From positions 1 to 19,532 of the forward strand of contig DDQZ01000029.1 of the NCBI GenBank assembly GCA_002343505.1: a stretch of 19,532 nt of DNA. The letters are read 5' to 3'. Source of the DNA: Verrucomicrobiaceae bacterium UBA2429 (lineage in GTDB: Bacteria > Verrucomicrobiota > Verrucomicrobiia > Verrucomicrobiales > Verrucomicrobiaceae). The position numbers were made by a program, and so were the translations under genes. How positions within the stretch are numbered: the stretch's first letter is position 1; the number at the start of each line of letters is the position of its first letter. The notes under the pieces were generated by a model. It worked only from the letters and a program-made list of their open reading frames with translations. It was not told the origin of the DNA and ran no database searches. Below, piece by piece: positions 1 to 7,990 of this stretch.

Positions 1-88
1 ACTTGTGCCAGACTCCGTCAATCTGCACATTCACCAGGTCAACAGGCGGTGGCGCGGCGGGCGTGTCGGCGGCGGCGGGGGCGGGCAT
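1..88 (-). CDS. nuoG: N-terminus of probable NADH-quinone oxidoreductase subunit G (partial)
   Basis: Only the first 29 codons are in the window; the gene runs off the left edge. The minus strand from an ATG at 88 reads an Ala/Pro-rich leader followed by VDLVNVQIDGVWHK. That segment resembles the first beta-strands of the 2Fe-2S ferredoxin-like domain that opens NuoG-type subunits (V-x-V-x-I-D-G). In such proteins the cysteines follow a few tens of residues later, outside this window. NuoG is the iron-sulphur electron-transfer subunit of respiratory complex I. The assignment rests on a short stretch and on recall of Verrucomicrobia NuoG N-termini. Another 2Fe-2S protein is possible. The Rex-like palindrome and promoter just upstream fit a redox-controlled NADH dehydrogenase gene. 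Confidence 0.45.
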   Translation of the reverse strand, partial: MPAPAAADTPAAPPPVDLVNVQIDGVWHK

Positions 89-112
89 GTGGGAAAAGGA
101 GGGGTTTGGGCG

Positions 113-140
113 ATTATCGGAGCCGTGGCAGGTGCGGCAA
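113..140 (-). promoter_or_regulatory. Predicted sigma70-type promoter for the nuoG-like gene
   Basis: On the minus strand a -35-like TTGCCG (135-140) is followed after 16 nt by GATAAT (113-118), which matches the -10 consensus at 5 of 6 positions. The predicted start of transcription would lie near 106, leaving a short leader before the ATG at 88. No Shine-Dalgarno is visible in that leader. Confidence 0.4.
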
Positions 141-147
141 CCCGAAT

Positions 148-165
148 TTGTGAAAAGTTTCACAA
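148..165. promoter_or_regulatory. Perfect Rex-type operator palindrome
   Basis: The sequence ttgtgaaaagtttcacaa is TTGTGAA-N4-TTCACAA with both 7-nt arms perfect. This is the known consensus for the NADH/NAD+-sensing repressor Rex, which typically controls respiratory and fermentative NADH-recycling genes. It sits 60 nt upstream of the NuoG-like start codon and just upstream of the predicted -35 box. That position is a little further upstream than is usual for simple repression. The palindrome is seen directly; binding by Rex is inferred, and no rex gene is in the window. Confidence 0.55.
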
Positions 166-235
166 GCTCGGTGATGCCTGCTCTTTCTAGGCCTGCGGGA
201 GCGGCCTAAACAACGATCCCGCCCTGCCGCAAGCC

Positions 236-622
236 TCACTTTTTCACTGGCTTGCCAGCGGCCTCCCACTCGCCGAATCCCTCGTTCATGTGGTAGATGG
301 CGGGAAAACCGAGCTGCTCCAAAACCGGCAGCGAGCGCCCGCTGCGACCGCCGCCCTGGCAGTGGACCAGAACGGGTTTCGAGGTGTCCAGTGCCTTCAC
401 CTTCGCGGCGAAGTCCTTGCCGTTGAAGTCAATGTTCACCGCGCCCTGGATGTGGCCGGCCTTGAATTCATCAGGCGTGCGCACATCCAGCACGAGCACC
501 CTGCCCTCCTTGACCAGTTTCTCGGCCTCGCTGACCGGGACGTCCTTAGCCTTGTCGGCGGCGGCAAGGGGGGGGAGGCTGGACAAGGCCAGGACGGAAA
601 GCAGGGAGATGAGTTTTTTCAT
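236..622 (-). CDS. Periplasmic single-domain rhodanese-like protein
   Basis: This is a 128-aa protein with a signal peptide (residues 1-22: Lys-Lys, then a Leu/Ser-rich hydrophobic core ending near LAAAD), so it is likely exported. The rest is one rhodanese domain: VLDVRTPDEF at 44-53, GHIQGAVNID at 56-65, and an active-site loop HCQGGGRS at 87-94. The catalytic Cys is at 88, with the usual C-x4-R spacing. Such proteins transfer sulfane sulphur or handle thiols; the physiological substrate cannot be read from sequence. It starts at an ATG and is transcribed divergently from the secretin gene. It precedes the NuoG-like gene on the same strand, but a separate promoter and operator lie between them. 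Confidence 0.9.
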   Translation of the reverse strand: MKKLISLLSVLALSSLPPLAAADKAKDVPVSEAEKLVKEGRVLVLDVRTPDEFKAGHIQGAVNIDFNGKDFAAKVKALDTSKPVLVHCQGGGRSGRSLPVLEQLGFPAIYHMNEGFGEWEAAGKPVKK

Positions 623-788
623 GGCGCGCGCAGCGAACGCCTTCCGCCCGGCATGTCAAGCCGGAGGCGGCGGGCGGCAGCCGGCCCCATCTGCAGGCGA
701 GAATTCTTTGCAGAACCGGGAGAAAGTTCTTGGGAATCGCCTGAAAACTTGATAATCGTCGCATTTTGCCAGCAATTGTTGATCCCGA

Positions 789-3215
789 ATGATGGAAACG
801 CCACCCCGCTTGACTTCCACGCCGCCACGCAAGGCGGTGTTCATGCTCATGCTCAGCGCCCTGTGCGCCACGCAGGAGCCGTGCGCGGCACAGACATCAG
901 GACTCGCCTCCCTTGCTGACAAGGAGACGGCACGCCGGGCCGAACTGGTTCAGCAGCAGGCGGCGCGGCTCCTTGAGGGCAAGCGCTTGTTGGACGAGGG
1001 AAAAACGGTGGAGTCTCTGGCGGCCTTCGAAGAGGCGTGGCAGACGCTGCCGGACGTGCCGATGGCGAAGGAATTCCGCGCGCTGGCTTTGGATGGCTAT
1101 GTGACCGCCGGATGCAGGCGGGCGGGAGATCTGGTCAAAGCTGGTGATTATCCGGCCGCTCGCACCCTGCTGGACAAACTCGACAGCGCCGCTGCCGTCC
1201 ACGGGGACGCACGCATCCGCAAAGCGCGGGAGCTGATGAACGACCCTGACCGTCATCCGCCCGCGCTGACACCCGCGCACATCTCGAAAGTGGAGCAAGT
1301 CTCCAAGCTGCTCGTGCTCGCCAACTCACAGGTCGAAACCGGCCAGTTCAACGCGGCGCTGCAGAGTTATGAGGATGTGCTGCGGCTGGACCCCTACAAC
1401 ACCGCCGCCCGGCGCGGCATGGAGCGGGTGGAGCAGGAGCGCGCGCGCTATTTTGAAAGCGCCCGGGACCATGGCCGGGCCAAGATGCTCAACGATGTGA
1501 ACCGGGCCTGGGAGGCGGAAGTGCCCGTGAAAAACCTGTCCGGCATGTTCGGGGGCCAGGAAGGCGCGGCCGGCGCGCAGCAGGCGGGTACCAGGAACGG
1601 GCGCGAGACCATTCAAAAGAAACTGCGCGAGTTGATCATCTCCCAAGTGGATTTCAGCGAGGCTTCACTGGAGGAGGTGCTGGAATACCTGCGGGTGCGC
1701 ACCCGCGATCTCGACCCGGCGGGCAAAGGCGTGGATTTCGTCGTCAGCGTGCCCGCCGACCACCCGGCGCGTCCTGTCTCCCTGAATCTGCGGGAGGTGC
1801 CGGTGGAGGAAGTCCTGCGCTATGTCGCCGACATGGCAGGAGTCACCTACAAGGTGGACAATTTCGCCGTGCGGCTGGTCTCGCTCGCGGATGACTCGGC
1901 GGAGATCATCAGCAAATCCTACCGGGTGCCGCCGGATTTCATCTCCAGCTCGCCCGTCGGCGCTGGAGCGGACCCTGCCGGGTCAAATCCAGATCCCTTT
2001 GCGGCTGGCAACACCCAGACAGCAGGCGCGCCGCAATTGCGGCGCATCGGGGCCAAAGAATTCCTGGAGGGACAAGGTGTGAGCTTCCCTGAGGGCAGTG
2101 GAGCCAGCTTCAACCCCTCCAGCAGCACGCTCATCGTGCGCAACACGGCCAAAAACATGGAGATGGTGGACATGCTCGTCGAGCAGGCCTTCAACCGCTC
2201 CCCCAGGCAGGTGGTGATCGAAGTCAAACTGCTCGAAGTGGCCAACAACCGGCTGGAGGAACTTGGCTTCGACTGGCTGCTCGGCGGCTTCGGCGGCGAG
2301 GTCGTGGGGGCGGGCGGCACTGTGGGCAATGCCCAGCAGGCAAACTATCTCACCGGTGACTTCCCCCAGCAAGTGGCCACAGCGGCAGGCACCACTGCTC
2401 TTGGATTCAACCCCGTCACAGCAGGTCTGCGCTCCTCGGGTGACCTGCCGACCAACACGGTGGACTCGGTCCTGTCTGGAGTGGTGACGCCCACATCCAG
2501 GCGCTCGCCGGGTGTGCTCTCGCTGAGCGGCGTGATGACCTCTCCGCAATTTCAGGGAGTCATGCGCGCGCTGGATCAAAAGAAAGGCGTGGACCTCGCC
2601 GCGCAGCCCAGTGTCGTCACGCGCAGCGGCCAGAAGGCCAGCATCGAAATCACCCGCGAATTGATTTATCCCACCGAATTTGACCCACCGCAGGTGCCAA
2701 CAAGTGTCGGGCAATTTCAGCTTGGAAACGTCATCATCATCACACCTCCTCCGCCTCCGGTAGTCACTCCCACCACGCCCACCGCCTTCGACATGCGTCG
2801 TACTGGTGTGGTGCTTGAGGTGGAACCCGTAATCTCCGAAGACGGCAGGTCTGTGGATTTGGCCGTCACGCCTGAATTTACCGAATTTGTCGGCTTTGTG
2901 AATTATGGAACGCCCATTTTTGGAGCCTTCCAGGGAGTCCGGAACATGCTGACGGAGAACTTCATCATGCAGCCCATTTTCGAGACCAAGAAAGTCGTCA
3001 CCGCCGTCAATGTCCACGACGGCGCCACGGTGGTGCTGGGCGGGCTGGTCTCCGACAACAACGTCATTCTTCAAGACAAAGTTCCCCTGCTCGGAGACGC
3101 TCCCTACGTCGGCAGGATGTTCAAAAGCGAGGTCAAGCAGCGCCAGGTGAAGCATGTCGTCTTCTTCGTCACCGTGAAGGTGGTGGACCCCTCGGGGCAG
3201 CGTGTGAATCAATGA
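789..3215 (+). CDS. Secretin (type II/III secretion or type IV pilus family) with N-terminal TPRs
   Basis: This is an 808-aa outer-membrane pore protein. An N-terminal export signal is likely (hydrophobic stretch about 16-35; Met19 is an alternative start). Residues about 45-235 are TPR-like helices, clearest at 170-235. Residues about 283-366 resemble the STN/N0 domain. Residues 415-490 resemble an N1-type ring domain (STLIVRNT near 446-453). The secretin domain runs from about 580 to 798, with the family signature VVLGGLV (748-754) and KVPLLGDAPYVG (764-775). A proline-rich insertion (651-660) interrupts the barrel region. TPR-bearing secretins of this kind occur in Verrucomicrobia, for example the PilQ-like protein of the Akkermansia pilus locus, but no pilus or secretion ATPase gene is adjacent here. 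The exact substrate is unknown. Two tandem ATGs start the frame at 789 and 792. Confidence 0.88.
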   Translation: MMETPPRLTSTPPRKAVFMLMLSALCATQEPCAAQTSGLASLADKETARRAELVQQQAARLLEGKRLLDEGKTVESLAAFEEAWQTLPDVPMAKEFRALALDGYVTAGCRRAGDLVKAGDYPAARTLLDKLDSAAAVHGDARIRKARELMNDPDRHPPALTPAHISKVEQVSKLLVLANSQVETGQFNAALQSYEDVLRLDPYNTAARRGMERVEQERARYFESARDHGRAKMLNDVNRAWEAEVPVKNLSGMFGGQEGAAGAQQAGTRNGRETIQKKLRELIISQVDFSEASLEEVLEYLRVRTRDLDPAGKGVDFVVSVPADHPARPVSLNLREVPVEEVLRYVADMAGVTYKVDNFAVRLVSLADDSAEIISKSYRVPPDFISSSPVGAGADPAGSNPDPFAAGNTQTAGAPQLRRIGAKEFLEGQGVSFPEGSGASFNPSSSTLIVRNTAKNMEMVDMLVEQAFNRSPRQVVIEVKLLEVANNRLEELGFDWLLGGFGGEVVGAGGTVGNAQQANYLTGDFPQQVATAAGTTALGFNPVTAGLRSSGDLPTNTVDSVLSGVVTPTSRRSPGVLSLSGVMTSPQFQGVMRALDQKKGVDLAAQPSVVTRSGQKASIEITRELIYPTEFDPPQVPTSVGQFQLGNVIIITPPPPPVVTPTTPTAFDMRRTGVVLEVEPVISEDGRSVDLAVTPEFTEFVGFVNYGTPIFGAFQGVRNMLTENFIMQPIFETKKVVTAVNVHDGATVVLGGLVSDNNVILQDKVPLLGDAPYVGRMFKSEVKQRQVKHVVFFVTVKVVDPSGQRVNQ

Positions 3216-3287
3216 TTTCACAGGTTTGCGCGAGGGGGAGATTGCGCCTTGCGAGTCCCCGCCGCCGCGCTAAATCTTGGCCCTCCT

Positions 3288-3785
3288 ATGGCAAAAATAC
3301 AGTTCACCACCCCGGCGGGCGAAAGCGGCGAAGTCGAGTTGACCGCCGGGTTCGTCTCCGTGGGCCGCGCGGATGACAACATGCTGGTCATCGCCGACGA
3401 GTCCGTCTCCAGCCATCACGGGCAGATCGTCCAGGAAAACGGCGTCTGGGTGTTCACCGACCTCGGCTCCACCAACGGCACCAAAGTGGACGGCCAGCGC
3501 GTGGAGCGTGTCGAGCTCGACTCCGGCGGCGCCTTCGTTCTCGGCAGCGTCGAGTGCGTTTTCATCGGCGACAGCGCCAGTCCCTCCCCCGCTCCTTCCA
3601 GAGCGCCCGCCCGCGCGCCTTCCGGCGGCTACGCGGATATGCCGGTGAACAAATCCGCCCGGCGAGGCTTCGGCCCCAAGGCCAAACCCCAAGGCAGCGG
3701 CTCCGGGCCGCTGATGATCCTCGGCGTCATCGCCCTCCTGGTCTGCGCCTACGCGGCCTTCACCTTCACCAGCATGGGAGGCTGA
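3288..3785 (+). CDS. FHA-domain protein with C-terminal membrane anchor
   Basis: This is a 165-aa protein. The ATG at 3288 gives a start directly on the FHA fold; an upstream TTG at 3249 would only add 13 unlikely residues. The FHA domain spans about 1-95 and has all signature residues: Gly26-Arg27, SSHH at 41-44 and DLGSTNGT at 58-65. FHA domains bind phosphothreonine peptides. A Pro/Ala/Ser-rich linker (96-140) leads to one hydrophobic segment (about 141-160) close to the C-terminus, so the protein looks tail-anchored with its FHA domain in the cytoplasm. It follows the secretin gene by 72 nt on the same strand and may be co-transcribed. That could link Ser/Thr phosphorylation to envelope function, but this is inference. 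Confidence 0.88.
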   Translation: MAKIQFTTPAGESGEVELTAGFVSVGRADDNMLVIADESVSSHHGQIVQENGVWVFTDLGSTNGTKVDGQRVERVELDSGGAFVLGSVECVFIGDSASPSPAPSRAPARAPSGGYADMPVNKSARRGFGPKAKPQGSGSGPLMILGVIALLVCAYAAFTFTSMGG

Positions 3786-5165
<1,380 letters not shown>

Positions 5166-6362
5166 TCACGGCTGCTCCAGCCACTCCAGGTTGAAGCGCG
5201 CCAATGTCAGAGCCGAGCCGGCGAAGCCGGGCTGGTCAGAGCGGCCATAGAAGCAGAGGATCGTTCCCTGCCGCGTCACGGCCAGGTCCGAGTACATGCT
5301 TGGTCCCGGCTCCAGAGTTTTGTTGACCGTCCATGTCCCGCCCTCGTCGGCGCTGATCTTCACGCTCAGGTTTTTGCGCGCGCGGCTCTTGCCCGGCTCG
5401 GGCTTGCCGCCGCGCCCGCCCTCCAGGTTGTGGGGGTTGGAGAAAAGCAGCAGGCTCCTGCCGCCATGCTCATAACGCGCGAGGCCCGCCATGCAGATGG
5501 GCTCCAGGAGCGCCTCGTCAAAGCGCGGCGTGCTCCAGCCAGTGGCGCCATCGGCGCTGGTGGTGACCAGGCGGCGGTGCGTCCTGGACTCGTTGCGCAC
5601 ATTGAGCATCACGCGCCCGTCTTTCAGCTCCACGGCCACTGTCTCGTTCGGGTTGATCCACTCGTCCGTGTTCGGCACCGCGATGTCACCCGCCTTCCAC
5701 GTCGCGCCCTGGTCATCGCTGAAGACCGTCGCCGTCACGCTGGGCCGGTGCGCGTTTCCGCCCTCCCCGGTGGAGAGCCATACCGGCACGATGAGGCGCC
5801 CGGACTTGAGCTGGATGCCGTGGTTCGGCCCCGTGGCCAGCACCTTCCAGTCGTAGTCCTTTTTGAAGGCGTCGAACGCCGCCGTGATCTCCACCGGCGC
5901 GCCCCATGACACGCCATCATCCGCGCTGCGCTGGTAAAAGACGCGCTCATACTCCAGGCAGAAGAGCATGTGGACCGCGCCGTCCCGGTCCGCGATGAGC
6001 ACCGGGTTGTTGTAGGTCACGTCATTGGGGTCCACGTTTTTCATGCGCAGCGCGAAGGGGTTCTTCCGCTTCGGCCCCGCCACTTGCGCGATGCTCGCAG
6101 GCGCGCTCCATGTGCGCCCTTCATCCGTGCTGCGGCGCAGCAGGATGCGGATGTCATCCCAGTCGCTCACACCCGCCGGGCGCTTGCGCGCCTCGCACCA
6201 GGCCAGCACAGTGCCCGCCGCCGTCACCACCACGCCGGGGATGTGGTAGATGTTGTAGGCGGGGTCATCGCCCGCCTTGAAAAGGTCCAGCTTTTCCAGG
6301 AAAGGTTCCGCTGCTGTGAGCGGGCAGGAAATGAGCGCGAGGATGGCAGGGAGGTGTTTCAT
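5166..6362 (-). CDS. Secreted sialidase-like (GH33/BNR-repeat) protein with altered arginine motif
   Basis: This is a 398-aa protein with a signal peptide (1-18, cleavage near LTAAEP). The fold is a sialidase-type six-bladed propeller, shown by Asp-box motifs S-x-D-x-G-x-x-W at 78-85, 146-153, 215-222 and 337-344, plus a degenerate one at 269-276. Other family elements are present: Asp residues near 67-70, the NETVAVEL segment (239-246), LNVRN (253-257) and a Tyr in MYSDL (356-360). The usual (F/Y)RIP motif, whose Arg contacts the sialic acid carboxylate, reads YHIP (39-42). The true substrate may therefore differ from sialic acid. Database-style naming would be exo-alpha-sialidase. The gene is divergent from galU (152-nt gap). 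There are no sialic acid catabolism genes nearby. Confidence 0.85.
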   Translation of the reverse strand: MKHLPAILALISCPLTAAEPFLEKLDLFKAGDDPAYNIYHIPGVVVTAAGTVLAWCEARKRPAGVSDWDDIRILLRRSTDEGRTWSAPASIAQVAGPKRKNPFALRMKNVDPNDVTYNNPVLIADRDGAVHMLFCLEYERVFYQRSADDGVSWGAPVEITAAFDAFKKDYDWKVLATGPNHGIQLKSGRLIVPVWLSTGEGGNAHRPSVTATVFSDDQGATWKAGDIAVPNTDEWINPNETVAVELKDGRVMLNVRNESRTHRRLVTTSADGATGWSTPRFDEALLEPICMAGLARYEHGGRSLLLFSNPHNLEGGRGGKPEPGKSRARKNLSVKISADEGGTWTVNKTLEPGPSMYSDLAVTRQGTILCFYGRSDQPGFAGSALTLARFNLEWLEQP

Positions 6363-6514
6363 GGCTGGGAGAGTCTTCGTTGGATCACTGGGAACGCCGC
6401 AAAAAGGCGCTTCCTCTATGGTTTGCGCGCATGACCAGTGAGCGCGCGGAGATCTCCGGCCTGCCCCGCTCTGGAGTCTTGCGCCCGGCGGGCGCGCCCG
6501 CTAGGCTCCGGCGC

Positions 6515-7387
6515 ATGTCCCAGAAAGTGCGCAAAGCCGTCATCCCCGCCGCCGGTTACGGCACCCGTTTCCTGCCCGTGGCCAAGGCCGTGCCCAAGGA
6601 AATGCTGCCCCTCGTGGACAAGCCCGTCATCCAATACGTCGTCGAGGAGGCCGCCGCCTCCGGCATCACCGACATCCTCATCGTCATCAGCCGGAGCAAG
6701 CGCGCCATCGAGGAGCACTTCCACCCGGCGCATGACCTGGAAAGCGAGCTGGAGGCCAAAGGCCGCGCCGCCGAGCTGGACTCCCTGCGCGCCTTGCACA
6801 GCCTGGCCCGCATCCACTTCGTCTGGCAGGCGCGCATGGGCGGCCTGGGGGATGCCGTGCTGCACGCGCGCGAGCATGTGGGGGACGAGCCCTTCGCCGT
6901 GCTGCTGGGGGACACCGTCGTCACCACGCGCGGAGCACCTCTCACCCGCCAGCTAGCCGATGTGGTGGAGCGGCATGGCGGCAGCGCCGTGGCGCTTCAG
7001 GAGGTGCCCCTGGAAAAAGTCAGCCGCTACGGCATCCTCGGCGGCTCGGAAGTGGAGCCCGGCCTGCTGCGCGCCGAGACCTTTGTGGAAAAACCCGCCC
7101 CCGAGTCCGCCCCCAGCCGCCTGGCTGTCAGCGCCCGCTATGTGCTCTCCCCGCGCATCTTCGCGCATCTGGAAAAAACCCCGAAGGGCGAGGGCGGAGA
7201 GCTCCAGCTCACCGATGCCATGGCCGCCCTCATGAAAGAAGAAGCCCTCCACGGCCTGCGCTACGACGGCGAGCGGCACGACATCGGCAACAAGCTCGAC
7301 TTCCTCAAAGCCAATATCCGCTTTGGACTCGAGCGCCCCGACATCGGCCCCGACCTGCGCGCCTTCCTGCGCGGCCTGGGGGTGTGA
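6515..7387 (+). CDS. galU: UTP--glucose-1-phosphate uridylyltransferase
   Basis: This is a 290-aa nucleotidyltransferase making UDP-glucose from UTP and glucose-1-phosphate for envelope polysaccharides. The ATG at 6515 is chosen because it places IPAAGYGTRFLP at 10-21, as in the family; the frame is open upstream, but those 45 residues are unrelated. Further motifs are KEMLPLVDKPVIQY (28-41), QARMGGLGDAV (106-116), LLGD with the metal-binding Asp133, RYGIL, VEKP, GGELQLTDA and GERHDIGNKLDFL near the C-terminus. Length is normal for bacterial GalU. It is a single-gene unit; the downstream 600 bases carry repeats and no gene. Confidence 0.94.
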   Translation: MSQKVRKAVIPAAGYGTRFLPVAKAVPKEMLPLVDKPVIQYVVEEAAASGITDILIVISRSKRAIEEHFHPAHDLESELEAKGRAAELDSLRALHSLARIHFVWQARMGGLGDAVLHAREHVGDEPFAVLLGDTVVTTRGAPLTRQLADVVERHGGSAVALQEVPLEKVSRYGILGGSEVEPGLLRAETFVEKPAPESAPSRLAVSARYVLSPRIFAHLEKTPKGEGGELQLTDAMAALMKEEALHGLRYDGERHDIGNKLDFLKANIRFGLERPDIGPDLRAFLRGLGV

Positions 7388-7412
7388 GGGCGGAGTGGTC
7401 GCGGGCGGAGCG

Positions 7413-7471
7413 TCACCGTGGAAATCCCAGCCCCCTTCCGGCCCGCCGGAACCTCACCGTGGAAATCCCAG
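7413..7471. repeat. Direct repeat pair, 18 bp, 41 bases apart
   Basis: The sequence tcaccgtggaaatcccag occurs at 7413-7430 and again at 7454-7471 with no mismatch. Similarity continues weakly after each copy (pyrimidine-rich, ending ctttcc or ccttcc). It lies just after the galU stop. No function is apparent; it may be a remnant of a dispersed repeat. Confidence 0.7.
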
Positions 7472-7574
7472 TCTCTTTCCAACACGCCTGACGACTCCGC
7501 GAATTGATTTGGAGATCATTGGGGCAAGGAAGTGCCTCCAAACGGGTTTGGCGGTGCCAAAATGGAAAAAGGGC

Positions 7575-7667
7575 ACTCCCGAAAACCCGCATTTGCATGG
7601 GGAACAGGCGTTCCGCCTGTTCGCGTAGGCAGGATGCCTGCGCCCCATGCTTTGAATTTTCGGGAGT
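7575..7667. repeat. REP/MITE-like nested hairpin unit
   Basis: The outer arms actcccgaaaa (7575-7585) and ttttcgggagt (7657-7667) are perfect inverted 11-mers. Inside lie a 9-bp-arm hairpin gaacaggcg-ttc-cgcctgttc (7602-7622) and a shorter one around caggatgcctg (7630-7640). The whole has the look of a small non-coding palindromic element. The core hairpin type resembles palindromes dispersed in Verrucomicrobia intergenic regions; that comparison is from memory. Confidence 0.6.
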
Positions 7668-7756
7668 CCCCTCAAGACGACCGCCGAAAGCATCATTCCG
7701 GCCTGCAAAGGTATCAAGACAGCCACCAAAGGTATCAAGACAGCGGCCAAAGGTAT

Positions 7757-7817
7757 CCTTTTGAAGGCAAAAGGTATCAGGTTCATCGTTAACCAGATAC
7801 TCCTTGCCTTCAAAAGG
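7757..7817. repeat. Long imperfect hairpin within the 21-nt array
   Basis: The 22-nt arms at 7757-7778 and 7796-7817 pair almost fully: 14 bp perfect from ccttttgaaggcaa, then a mismatched step, then gtatc/gatac. The 17-nt loop itself contains ggtt/aacc pairing. The arms are copies of array blocks in opposite orientation. Confidence 0.6.
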
Positions 7818-7852
7818 ATAAAGACAGCGGCCAAAACCACCCTTTTGAAGGC

Positions 7853-7889
7853 AAAAACCACCAAGATAATGATCATTTTGGTGGTTTTT
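7853..7889. repeat. Perfect 12-bp hairpin ending the 21-nt array
   Basis: The arms aaaaaccaccaa (7853-7864) and ttggtggttttt (7878-7889) are perfect, with a 13-nt loop holding the palindrome aatgatcatt. It has A- and T-runs on its two sides, so it could also act as a weak transcription terminator in either direction. Confidence 0.6.
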
Positions 7890-7946
7890 GTCTGAATAAT
7901 CACATTCAAAGCGATAATACCGCATCTTTCGTATTCACCATAAGAG

Positions 7947-7957
7947 ACTCCCGAAAA
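7947..7957. repeat. Third copy of the 11-bp boundary motif
   Basis: The sequence actcccgaaaa is identical to 7575-7585 and inverted relative to 7657-7667. Together with the latter it brackets the whole 21-nt array as an inverted pair. Confidence 0.55.
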
Positions 7958-7990
7958 ACCGGAGCAAATCCCGCATTCCGCCCCGCGCCC

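Larger units (their letters stand above)
7706..7890. repeat. Degenerate tandem array with 21-nt period
   Basis: From 7706 the sequence falls into consecutive 21-nt blocks. The first three start caaaggtatc, and later blocks begin aaaaggtatc, caaaaggata, caaaaccacc and aaaaaccacc. Recurrent block ends are agacagcggc and cttttgaaggc. The period is kept through at least eight blocks although the sequence drifts. Because 21 is a multiple of three, all frames show heptapeptide periodicity on the minus strand (for example LIPLVAV, DTFGRCL). Two of its segments fold back as listed separately. It is not a CRISPR: there are no spacers of distinct sequence. Confidence 0.7.
7388..7990. other. Gene-free, repeat-rich intergenic region
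   Basis: About 600 bases between galU and the convergent small-protein gene hold no convincing gene. Open frames of 151 and 170 codons exist on the minus strand, but they simply translate the repeats into heptads in several frames at once. The stretch is richer in A and T than its neighbours. It contains, in order: an 18-bp direct repeat, a nested hairpin unit, a 21-nt periodic array with two strong hairpins, and three copies of an 11-bp boundary motif. These are listed separately. Confidence 0.7.

Noticed and set aside
188..208. Hairpin taggcc...ggccta as rhodanese terminator
   Set aside because: Only a 6-bp stem and no T-run on the minus strand; too weak to call.
1..209. Two short plus-strand open frames at the left edge
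   Set aside because: They run antisense through the NuoG-like start, promoter and Rex palindrome, with Gly/Arg-rich composition typical of GC-rich shadow frames.
1983..3221. 412-codon minus-strand open frame opposite the secretin
   Set aside because: Shadow of the secretin gene: His/Arg/Gly/Asp-rich, no family resemblance, and the plus-strand frame has clear motifs.
7706..7890. CRISPR array
   Set aside because: Repeat blocks abut each other with 21-nt period and there are no unique spacers or cas genes.
7413..7925. Minus-strand open frames of 170 and 151 codons in the repeat region
   Set aside because: They read through the hairpins and 21-nt array, giving heptapeptide repeats in two frames at once; no start context or domain.
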